From: Enterocloster bolteae
GTDB lineage: Bacteria > Bacillota_A > Clostridia > Lachnospirales > Lachnospiraceae
Length of the DNA stretch: 8,814 nt
Direction of reading: 5' to 3'
Assembly (NCBI GenBank): GCA_021769025.1
Contig: JAETTS010000088.1
Location: forward strand, 1 to 8,814
This document shows, piece by piece, positions 1 through 5,392 of the stretch. Position 1 is the first letter of the stretch. The number at the start of each line of letters is the position of its first letter. The translations under genes and the position numbers were made by a program. The notes under the pieces were generated by a model. The model had not been told where the DNA came from. It worked only from the letters and a program-made list of their open reading frames with translations, and ran no database searches.

Positions 1-635
1 AGAATACACGTGTATCCTATCCCATCAATCATATTGAGAATATTGTTCGCCCTGTATCCTCTGCACCGGCAGCTAAGAATGTGATCTTTTTGTCCGCAGA
101 TGCATTCGGCGTGCTTCCTCCAGTATCTATTCTTACGCCTGAGCAGACCCAGTACTATTTCCTGTCTGGATTTACAGCAAAGCTTGCAGGTACTGAGCGC
201 GGCATCACAGAGCCGACACCTACCTTCTCCGCTTGCTTTGGACAGGCATTCCTGGAGCTGCATCCTACCAAGTATGGCGAAGAGCTTGTTAAGAAGATGG
301 AGCAGAATGGCGCCAAGGCATACCTTGTCAATACCGGCTGGAACGGTACAGGCAAGCGTATTACCATCAAGGATACCCGTGGTATCATCGATGCCATCTT
401 AAATGGCGATATCCTGAACGCACCGACCAAGAAGATTCCTTACTTTAACTTTGAGGTTCCCACAGAGCTTCCAGGTGTGGACACCAATATTCTGGATCCT
501 CGCGACACCTATGCAGATGCTTCTGAGTGGGATGCAAAGGCAAAGGATCTGGCTCAGAGATTTGTAAAGAACTTTGCAAAATATGAGGGGAACGAAGCAG
601 GCAAAGGCCTGGTAAAGGCAGGTCCTCAGTTATAA
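1..635 (+). CDS. pckA: Phosphoenolpyruvate carboxykinase (ATP), C-terminal part, 5' end cut by the window
   Basis: This cytosolic enzyme interconverts oxaloacetate plus ATP with PEP, CO2 and ADP. In anaerobic Firmicutes it serves gluconeogenesis or, in reverse, ATP-yielding CO2 fixation. The frame is open from base 3 and begins NTRVSYPI, a block conserved in the ATP-type family, so the GTG at 81 is an internal valine and not a start. Further family signatures follow: the [11 protein letters not shown] block, then [14 protein letters not shown] leading into [12 protein letters not shown], then [11 protein letters not shown], which carries the conserved nucleotide-site residues, and finally TELPGVDT near the end. 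About 211 residues are visible of a family length near 530-540. The coding sequence uses noticeably more GGC, CGT, ACC and similar codons than its neighbours, as expected for a strongly expressed gene. A terminator follows 27 bp after the stop, so this gene ends its own transcript. Identification is very secure by recall of E. coli PckA. Confidence 0.97.
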   Translation, partial: NTRVSYPINHIENIVRPVSSAPAAKNVIFLSADAFGVLPPVSILTPEQTQYYFLSGFTAKLAGTERGITEPTPTFSACFGQAFLELHPTKYGEELVKKMEQNGAKAYLVNTGWNGTGKRITIKDTRGIIDAILNGDILNAPTKKIPYFNFEVPTELPGVDTNILDPRDTYADASEWDAKAKDLAQRFVKNFAKYEGNEAGKGLVKAGPQL

Positions 636-661
636 AATTTCATGATTCACAAAGAGAGTAT

Positions 662-690
662 GGGGCTGCCGTTTCGGCAGCCCCAAGTTT
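662..690 (+). terminator. Rho-independent terminator after pckA
   Basis: GGGGCTGCC (662-670) pairs perfectly with GGCAGCCCC (676-684). The loop is GTTTC and can close one further G-C pair. The stem is followed by AAGTTTG, a short and interrupted T-run. The very stable GC stem 27 bp after the pckA stop marks it as the pckA terminator. The weak T-tract means some readthrough into the HAD gene at 722 is possible. Confidence 0.85.
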
Positions 691-721
691 GTATTGGACT
701 CAATGAATATCAGGAGGGGCA

Positions 722-1378
722 ATGAGAAAGAAAGATAACATTTTGTTTGATTTGGATGGTACTTTGACAGACCCTATGGTGGGAATCACCAAGTCTGTCC
801 AGTATGCCTTAAGAAGCTATGGAATCCAGGAGCCGGATCTTAGGAAGCTTACCCCTTTTATCGGGCCTCCTTTAAAGGACAGTTTTATGAAATATTACGG
901 ATTTTCTGAGGAGCAGGGCACCGAGGCCATTGGGCGTTATCGGGAGTATTTTGCCGTCACTGGGATTTTTGAGAACCAGGTGTATGACGGGATTCCTGAA
1001 ATGCTACAAAACCTGAGGGATGCAGGGAAAACCCTTCTGGTTGCCACTTCCAAGCCGGAAGTATTTGCAGAGCAGATCCTTGAGCATTTTCATCTGAGAG
1101 ACTACTTTGCATTTGTAGGCGGCGCCAGTATGGATGAGGTGCGGGTGAAAAAGGAGGATGTCATTGCCTATGTGATGGATACGGTGGGAATCTGTGACAG
1201 AAATACTGCGGTGATGATAGGAGACCGGGAACATGATATTCTGGGAGCCAGGAAAAATCAGATGGATTCCATAGGGGTTTTGTTTGGATATGGCAGTAGG
1301 GAAGAACTGGAGGAAGCGGGAGCGGATGCTATCGCTGGCACTGTGAAGGAGTTGGAATCCATACTTTTAATGGAGTGA
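722..1378 (+). CDS. HAD-superfamily phosphatase, Gph/5'-nucleotidase-like
   Basis: This is a predicted cytosolic Mg-dependent phosphomonoesterase of 218 residues, the usual length for HAD subfamily IA. Motif I is FDLDGTLTD with nucleophile Asp10 and acid/base Asp12. Motif II is in VATSKPE (Thr109/Ser110). Motif III is a lysine in VKKED (Lys143/144). Motif IV is GDREHD (Asp168, Asp172). The helical cap lies between residues 17 and about 90 and carries the PFIGPPL block, which is typical of the Firmicutes phosphoglycolate phosphatase-like and 5'-nucleotidase-like group. The substrate cannot be read from the sequence; phosphoglycolate, nucleoside monophosphates and other small phosphate esters are all possible. 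The start is supported by AGGAGGGG (712-719), two bases before the ATG. The gene stands alone between the pckA terminator and a long non-coding stretch. I see no clear promoter in the 86 bp upstream, so it may depend partly on readthrough from pckA. Confidence 0.9.
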   Translation: MRKKDNILFDLDGTLTDPMVGITKSVQYALRSYGIQEPDLRKLTPFIGPPLKDSFMKYYGFSEEQGTEAIGRYREYFAVTGIFENQVYDGIPEMLQNLRDAGKTLLVATSKPEVFAEQILEHFHLRDYFAFVGGASMDEVRVKKEDVIAYVMDTVGICDRNTAVMIGDREHDILGARKNQMDSIGVLFGYGSREELEEAGADAIAGTVKELESILLME

Positions 1379-1530
1379 TTGCCTGGGCGTAAGTTGTCAT
1401 TTCCATCAGAAAAGTGGCGGGAATTCGGAATTGTGTGTCTGAAAAATAAAACATTTTGGTGAATATGCATAAGGATATTCCGAGATATTCTGGTTGAAAC
1501 TAACAAAAATTAGTGAAATTCCCAAAAATA
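1379..1530. other. Non-coding stretch upstream of the CarD-gene promoter
   Basis: No ORF with codon structure like the neighbours and no clear terminator was seen after the HAD gene. Short symmetries occur. GAATAT (1461-1466) is inverted relative to ATATTC (1475-1480), and GATATTC is repeated directly at 1474-1480 and 1484-1490. ACTAA (1499-1503) is inverted against TTAGT (1510-1514) around an A-rich centre, 16 bp upstream of the -35 element. The last could be a protein-binding site, but AT-rich sequence gives such symmetries by chance. Confidence 0.4.
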
Positions 1531-1560
1531 CTTACATTTTTCTTATAAAAGTGGTAAAAT
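1531..1560 (+). promoter_or_regulatory. Sigma-A type promoter with extended -10, for the CarD-like gene
   Basis: The -10 element TAAAAT (1555-1560) matches TATAAT at five of six positions and is preceded by TGG, giving an extended TGn -10. The -35 candidate CTTACA (1531-1536) matches TTGACA at four of six, with an 18-bp spacer. Surrounding DNA is AT-rich. Transcription would start near 1567, leaving a leader of about 220 nt before the gene. Confidence 0.7.
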
Positions 1561-1607
1561 CATATCATACTAATGTTGTAGGAAAGAATCGGAGCAAAGG
1601 GAGAGAG

Positions 1608-1623
1608 CATGTCATGGGACATG
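1608..1623 (+). repeat. Perfect 6-bp inverted repeat in the CarD-gene leader
   Basis: CATGTC (1608-1613) and GACATG (1618-1623) flank the four-base loop ATGG. The ATG of the possible leader ORF (1609-1611) lies inside the 5' arm, so folding in RNA would hide that start codon. The flanking bases (G1607, G1624) do not extend the stem. Confidence 0.5.
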
Positions 1624-1635
1624 GCGCAGCCTTAA
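1609..1635 (+). CDS. Possible leader peptide of 8 residues (uORF)
   Basis: ATG at 1609 opens the frame MSWDMAQP and ends at TAA 1633-1635. It is preceded by a good ribosome binding site, AAAGGGAG (1596-1603), with a 5-base gap. The start sits in a perfect hairpin. No run of a single amino acid codon is present (one Trp, no His/Leu/Thr series), so classical amino-acid attenuation is not indicated. A short ORF with a good ribosome binding site can occur by chance in purine-rich clostridial DNA, so this remains a low-confidence call resting on position and ribosome binding site only. Confidence 0.25.
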   Translation: MSWDMAQP

Positions 1636-1772
1636 AAGGGGTGTCGGGAAGGGCGCTTGAACAGAAAGTAGGATGGCTGGATTCGGCCAGGGGCCAAATG
1701 GCAACGAGAGGATGCCTTGCCGGAAAATGAAGAAACGTGTCCAGAAGATGTGCTGCAGTCAAAAAGATTGAG

Positions 1773-1780
1773 AGAAAGGA
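1773..1780 (+). promoter_or_regulatory. Ribosome binding site deciding the CarD-gene start
   Basis: AGAAAGGA lies 8 bases before TTG 1789. The alternative in-frame ATG at 1780 begins on the last base of this same sequence, so it could not use it. This favours the TTG start. Confidence 0.55.
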
Positions 1781-1788
1781 TGGATGAC

Positions 1789-2298
1789 TTGTTTAAAAAA
1801 GGTGAGTATATCGTTTATGGCACGACAGGCGTTTGTATGGTGAAAGATATTACGACAGTAGACAGGGAAGATGTTCCAAAAGAAAAGCTTTATTATGTGT
1901 TGGAACCGGCGAGAACTGCCGGGGGCATGATTGTGACTCCTGTAGAGGGGAATAAAAGTATTATGCGGAAGGTTCTGACAAAGGAAGAGGCTTATGAACT
2001 GATTGACGGAATTAAAACTATAGACAGGCTTCGGGTTTCTGACGAGAAGCAGAGAGAGAACCGGTATAAGGAAGCATTGAGGACCTGTGATTGTAAGGAA
2101 TGGATCGGAATTATCAAGGCACTGTATCTGCGCAAGAAGGATCGGATGGTAAGAGGGAAAAGGCTGACAGAAATTGATGAACGGTATATGAAAAAGGCAA
2201 AAGAAAATCTTCAGGGAGAGTTGTCCATTACATTGGGGATCCCGGAAGGGGAAGTGGAGCGGTTCATTATAGACAGGATCGGCGAAGAAAGCGAATAG
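1789..2298 (+). CDS. CarD/CdnL-family transcription regulator (RNA polymerase-binding)
   Basis: Proteins of this family bind the beta subunit of RNA polymerase through an N-terminal Tudor-like domain and stabilise or tune open-complex formation at many promoters. Here the RNAP-interacting domain spans about residues 1-65 (FKKGEYIVYGTTGVC, then KLYYVLEP and GGMIVTPVEG, ending near RKVLTKEEA). An alpha-helical domain follows at about 68-169 (RYKEALRTCDCKEW, ALYLRKKDR, ERYMKKAKENLQGEL), matching the CdnL plan. At 169 residues it has the length of stand-alone CarD proteins and has no Mfd helicase. I chose TTG 1789 because AGAAAGGA sits 8 bases upstream and family members usually begin directly with M-F-x-x-G-[DE]. 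ATG 1780 (three residues longer) and TTG 1717 (24 longer) stay possible. It has its own promoter, a long leader and a terminator, so it is probably monocistronic. Which promoters it controls cannot be read here. Confidence 0.88.
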   Translation: MFKKGEYIVYGTTGVCMVKDITTVDREDVPKEKLYYVLEPARTAGGMIVTPVEGNKSIMRKVLTKEEAYELIDGIKTIDRLRVSDEKQRENRYKEALRTCDCKEWIGIIKALYLRKKDRMVRGKRLTEIDERYMKKAKENLQGELSITLGIPEGEVERFIIDRIGEESE

Positions 2299-2310
2299 AA
2301 CTGGTTTGGG

Positions 2311-2339
2311 ACGGTATGGCTTGAGGCTGTGCCGTTTTT
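2311..2339 (+). terminator. Rho-independent terminator after the CarD-like gene
   Basis: A 10-bp stem pairs 2311-2320 with 2326-2335, including three G-U pairs. The loop is TTGAG and the stem runs straight into TTTTT (2335-2339). It starts 13 bp after the stop codon and separates the gene from the operon that follows. Confidence 0.8.
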
Positions 2340-2345
2340 CAATGC

Positions 2346-2374
2346 TTTACCAATCTGTTTTTTTGTGATACCAT
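2346..2374 (+). promoter_or_regulatory. Candidate promoter of the rsmF-to-SDR operon
   Basis: TTTACC (2346-2351) matches the -35 consensus at four of six positions. After a 17-bp spacer, TACCAT (2369-2374) matches the -10 at four of six and has a TGA extension (2366-2368), making an extended -10. It lies just after the CarD-gene terminator and about 60 bp before the first ATG of the operon, which is the expected place. Each element is only a moderate match. Confidence 0.5.
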
Positions 2375-2433
2375 AGAGACATTGTTAGGAAAGAAGAAAT
2401 GGGAATAACGGAAGCAGAGGAACAGAATAATTT

Positions 2434-3825
2434 ATGAATATACGATTGCCGGAACGTTATAAACAATCCATGAAGGCTATGCTGGGACAGGAGTATGAGG
2501 CATATTTGGACAGTTTTAAGGAGCCTTCAGGCCATGGGCTTCGGGTGAACACCTTGAAGTGGACCCCAGAGGAGTGTAAGGGGAGAATGGAGGATATGGG
2601 GATATCAGGATTGCTGGAACCAATTTCATGGATCTCCAACGGTTTCTTCTATGGGCAAGAGGAGCGGATGGCAAAAAATCCGTATTATTATGCAGGGCTT
2701 TACTATCTTCAGGAGCCAAGCGCCATGACACCGGCTTCGGTTCTGAATGTTTGTCCGGGAGACTGGGTGCTGGATCTGTGTGCTGCTCCTGGCGGGAAGA
2801 GTACGGAGCTGGGAGCGAAGCTTAAAGGAGAAGGCATTCTGTTTGCCAATGATATCAGCAATTCCAGGGCCAAGGCGCTTTTAAAGAACCTGGAGATGTT
2901 CGGGATTGCCAATATCTGTGTAACCAGCGAGACGCCTGAGAAGCTAAGGAAAGCATATCCGGAATCCTTCCATAAGATTCTGGTGGATGCGCCTTGTTCC
3001 GGTGAAGGGATGTTTCGGAAGAATCCGGATATGGTGAAGAATTGGGAGGAGAAAGGACCGTCATATTATGGAACGGTGCAGAGGGAGATTATGGAGCAGG
3101 CTCTGGCGATGCTGAAGCCAGGGGGGACTCTGGTGTATTCTACCTGTACCTTTTCCAGGGAAGAGGACGAAGAGGTGGTTCTGGAGGTTTTAAGAAACCA
3201 TGAGGAGATGGAACTGGTTCCGATTCCACGGTTTGAAGGAGCCAGCGACGGGATTGGACTGTCAGGATGCATCCGGCTGTTTCCCCATAAGATCCGGGGG
3301 GAGGGGCATTTTCTGGCTATGCTTCGAAAGAAGGGGGCAGGGGAAGGAAACGCCCAGGAAGCAGGTCTTTGGGGGACGGAAAGCCAGGAAGTGCCGCCAC
3401 AGCTAGAGGAATCCAGGGAATTTGGGGAATTTATCCAGAAGATTTCCTATGGATATCCTGCTGGCCGCTTATTTGTGCGGGAGGATTCGGTCTATTATCT
3501 GCCAGAACCGTTTGTTCCTGCTGCCGGCCTTCGGTATCTTCGGACGGGACTTTTGATGGGAACGTTAAAGAAGGGGCGGTTTGAACCCAGCCAGGCGCTG
3601 GCCATGACTTTAAGCCAGGATACCTTTTCCGACAGTGTTTCCTTCCAGGTGCAGGATGAGCGGGTGATCCGGTATCTGAAGGGGGAGACAATCTCTCTGA
3701 CAGAGAAAGAAGGGCCAAGAAAGGGATGGTGCCTGGTGTGTGTGGAAGGATTCCCGTTAGGGTTTGCAAAAGGGACAGGAATGACCCTGAAAAATAAATA
3801 TTATCCTGGATGGCGGTGGATGTGA
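2434..3825 (+). CDS. rsmF: 16S rRNA cytosine-C5 methyltransferase, RsmF/NOL1-NOP2-Sun family
   Basis: This enzyme uses S-adenosylmethionine to make 5-methylcytosine in RNA; E. coli RsmF acts on C1407 of 16S rRNA. An N-terminal RNA-binding part covers about residues 1-100 (LRVNT at 36-40, YLQEPSAM at 91-98). The Rossmann methyltransferase core follows: SAM motif I DLCAAPGGKS at 114-123, Asp139 in the next SAM-contacting strand (ANDIS), and motif IV DAPCSGEGMF with Cys188. Motif VI is YSTCTFSREEDE with Cys238. The two cysteines are the nucleophile and product-release pair of m5C enzymes. A low-complexity linker lies at about 299-330. The C-terminal RsmF/PUA-like region at about 331-463 ends in the typical YPGWRWM. 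At 463 residues it fits Firmicutes RsmF. AGAGGAA (2416-2422) is 11 bases before the ATG, rather far, suggesting modest translation. It is the first gene of a six-gene run. The exact target cytosine or cytosines are inferred from homologues. Confidence 0.92.
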   Translation: MNIRLPERYKQSMKAMLGQEYEAYLDSFKEPSGHGLRVNTLKWTPEECKGRMEDMGISGLLEPISWISNGFFYGQEERMAKNPYYYAGLYYLQEPSAMTPASVLNVCPGDWVLDLCAAPGGKSTELGAKLKGEGILFANDISNSRAKALLKNLEMFGIANICVTSETPEKLRKAYPESFHKILVDAPCSGEGMFRKNPDMVKNWEEKGPSYYGTVQREIMEQALAMLKPGGTLVYSTCTFSREEDEEVVLEVLRNHEEMELVPIPRFEGASDGIGLSGCIRLFPHKIRGEGHFLAMLRKKGAGEGNAQEAGLWGTESQEVPPQLEESREFGEFIQKISYGYPAGRLFVREDSVYYLPEPFVPAAGLRYLRTGLLMGTLKKGRFEPSQALAMTLSQDTFSDSVSFQVQDERVIRYLKGETISLTEKEGPRKGWCLVCVEGFPLGFAKGTGMTLKNKYYPGWRWM

Positions 3826-4709
3826 TGGGAGAAAAGATCCGGCTGGATAAGTATTTGGTAGAGATGGGCATGGGAACCAGAAGCCAGGTGAAAGAGGCGG
3901 CCAGGAAAGGGCGAATCAGAATTGACGGGATTGTGGAAACGGATACCAGTCGGAAAGTGGATCCGGATAAGGAGCAGGTTTCTTTTGATGGGGAAGATGT
4001 TTCATATGTGAGAATGGAATATTATGTGCTCAATAAGCCTCAGGGTGTGGTGTCCGCCACAGAAGACAGGCATTATAAGACGGTGGTGGAGTTGATTGAC
4101 CAAAAGCAGAGGAAGGATCTGTTTCCTGTGGGAAGGTTGGATGTGGATACGGAGGGGCTTCTTCTGATTACCAATGACGGGGAATTGGCACATCGTCTTC
4201 TGTCGCCGAAACACCATGTGGATAAGAAGTATTATGCCATTGTAGAGGGCATGCTGCCAGGTGATGCAGCGGTACAGTTTGAAAAGGGGATCGTATTAAA
4301 GGACGGGACCGTTACCATGCCGGCGCACCTTAAGGTGCTTAAGTCCAGCGGGGAGGAAGGCTTTAAAGAAGGGGATGTCTGGGAGGTGTCAGCCAAAAGA
4401 GGAAGAGAAGGAGAAGAGGGATTTGGCAAAGGGAATGCCCGGGTTCTGGTGACAGTCCAGGAAGGAAAGTTCCATCAGGTGAAGCGGATGTTCGAAGCCC
4501 TTGGCTGTAAGGTGGTGTATTTAAAGAGGATGTCTATGGGGCCGCTTGTGTTGGATGAGGGGCAAAAACCAGGGGAATACAGGGCTTTGACAGAGGAAGA
4601 GCTTTGCCTCTTGCAGACATTCAAAGGGGTAGCAGTGGATGGCGGGAGGAGTAAGGACAGCACGCGTCTGGCTTCGGTTCCGAAGCCGACAACAAAAACA
4701 AAAAGATAA
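3825..4709 (+). CDS. rsuA: Pseudouridine synthase, RsuA-type (16S rRNA)
   Basis: The enzyme isomerises a uridine in rRNA to pseudouridine; E. coli RsuA acts on U516 of 16S rRNA. An S4 RNA-binding domain (about residues 4-62, IRLDKYLVEMGMGTRSQV) precedes the catalytic domain, which contains VLNKPQGVVSAT, GRLDVDTEGLLLITNDG with catalytic Asp106, SPKHHVDKKYY, and EGKFHQVKRMFEALG. The SPxHHxxKxY and AVQFEKG stretches resemble RsuA more than RluB/E/F. The RluB/RsuA distinction is an inference. ATG 3825 shares its A with the TGA of rsmF (TGATG), which implies coupled translation. An ATG at 3810 would add five residues, but the S4 domain begins right after 3825. Odd points are a charged insertion at about 174-204 holding the repeat EEGFKEG / EEGFGKG, just before the conserved RVLVTVQEGKFHQ strand, and a basic tail (residues 274-294). 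Length is 294 residues against about 230-240 for E. coli RsuA. Confidence 0.9.
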   Translation: MGEKIRLDKYLVEMGMGTRSQVKEAARKGRIRIDGIVETDTSRKVDPDKEQVSFDGEDVSYVRMEYYVLNKPQGVVSATEDRHYKTVVELIDQKQRKDLFPVGRLDVDTEGLLLITNDGELAHRLLSPKHHVDKKYYAIVEGMLPGDAAVQFEKGIVLKDGTVTMPAHLKVLKSSGEEGFKEGDVWEVSAKRGREGEEGFGKGNARVLVTVQEGKFHQVKRMFEALGCKVVYLKRMSMGPLVLDEGQKPGEYRALTEEELCLLQTFKGVAVDGGRSKDSTRLASVPKPTTKTKR

Positions 4710-4723
4710 AGGATCGATGAGAG

Positions 4724-5392
4724 ATGATATGGAATAACAAAAAGGCAGTGATATTTGACTTGGACGGAACACTGGTGGACTCCATGTGGATGTGGCATGC
4801 CATTGACGTGGAGTTTTTGGGGGCATATGGCTATGAGTGCCCCAAGGACTTGCATAGAGAGATTGAAGGCATGAGTTTTTCAGAGACGGCTGTCTATTTT
4901 AAGAAGCGGTTTCAGCTTCCCTTAAGTCTTGAAAAGATCAAAGATATCTGGACAGAAATGTCTATTGATAAGTACCGGTATGAGGTGCCTTTAAAACCAG
5001 GTGTAAGGGAATTTTTACAGACGATGAGGGAAGCAGGAATTCCCTGTGGGATCGCCACCAGCAACGGAAGGGAGATTGTGGATGCAGTGCTTGCGTCTCT
5101 TGGGATCCAGGATTATTTCCAGGAAGTGACCACAGCCTGTGAGGTGAATGCAGGGAAGCCGGAGCCGGACATCTATCTGCATGTAGCAAGGCAGCTGGGA
5201 GTAAAGCCGGAGGATTGCCTGGTCTTTGAGGATATTCCGGCAGGAATCCTGGCAGGAAAGCGGGCGGGGATGACGGTATGCGCCGTGGAGGACGAATTTT
5301 CCCGCATGATGAAGGAGGAAAAGCTTACATTGGCAGATTATTTTATTGAGGATTATTATGAGATATTGAAGGATGGATTGGAGCGGTTATGA
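4724..5392 (+). CDS. HAD-superfamily subfamily IA phosphatase/phosphomutase-like
   Basis: This is a predicted small-molecule sugar-phosphate phosphatase or beta-phosphoglucomutase-like enzyme of 222 residues. Motif I is FDLDGTLVDS with nucleophile Asp12 and acid/base Asp14. Motif II is ATSN (Thr112/Ser113). Motif III is GKPEPD (Lys145). Motif IV is VFEDIPAG with Glu169-Asp170, the Glu-Asp form seen in beta-phosphoglucomutase relatives rather than the GDxxxD form of the first HAD gene in this window. The cap domain spans about 20-90 (DSMWMWHAIDVEFLG, EGMSFSETA). I see no decisive mutase signature, so phosphatase is the safer reading; the substrate is unknown. The ATG lies 14 bp after the rsuA stop, with AAAGGA (4708-4713) overlapping that stop. 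Its own stop TGA overlaps the ATG of ygiQ, so the pair is translationally coupled. A metabolite-repair role is possible, but nothing in the sequence proves it. Confidence 0.88.
   Translation: MIWNNKKAVIFDLDGTLVDSMWMWHAIDVEFLGAYGYECPKDLHREIEGMSFSETAVYFKKRFQLPLSLEKIKDIWTEMSIDKYRYEVPLKPGVREFLQTMREAGIPCGIATSNGREIVDAVLASLGIQDYFQEVTTACEVNAGKPEPDIYLHVARQLGVKPEDCLVFEDIPAGILAGKRAGMTVCAVEDEFSRMMKEEKLTLADYFIEDYYEILKDGLERL

Larger units (their letters stand above)
1567..1788 (+). promoter_or_regulatory. Long 5' leader of the CarD-like gene, possibly structured
   Basis: The stretch between the predicted transcription start and the CarD start codon is about 220 nt, much longer than a ribosome binding site needs. 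It contains a perfect hairpin at 1608-1623, a possible small ORF at 1609-1635, and a 5-bp helix GGCAA (1700-1704) with TTGCC (1717-1721) that would enclose a GAGAGG sequence. One frame from a TTG at 1717 (with GAGAGG at 1706-1711) runs into the CarD frame, adding 24 residues before the start chosen here. I recognise no known riboswitch or leader family. Regulation by this leader is an inference. Confidence 0.45.

Noticed and set aside
81..635. A complete small gene starting at GTG 81
   Set aside because: The frame is open upstream to the window edge and the upstream residues match PckA, so the GTG is an internal codon of a truncated gene.
1494..1730. A 78-codon ORF overlapping the CarD-gene promoter and leader
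   Set aside because: It begins upstream of and reads through the promoter elements, has no good ribosome binding site and resembles no protein I know. The part from ATG 1614 could be translated, but nothing supports it.
3431..3871. Antisense ORF of 146 codons opposite the rsmF 3' end
   Set aside because: It is a shadow of the real rsmF and rsuA frames, with Pro/Ser-rich composition typical of the reverse strand of purine-rich coding DNA.
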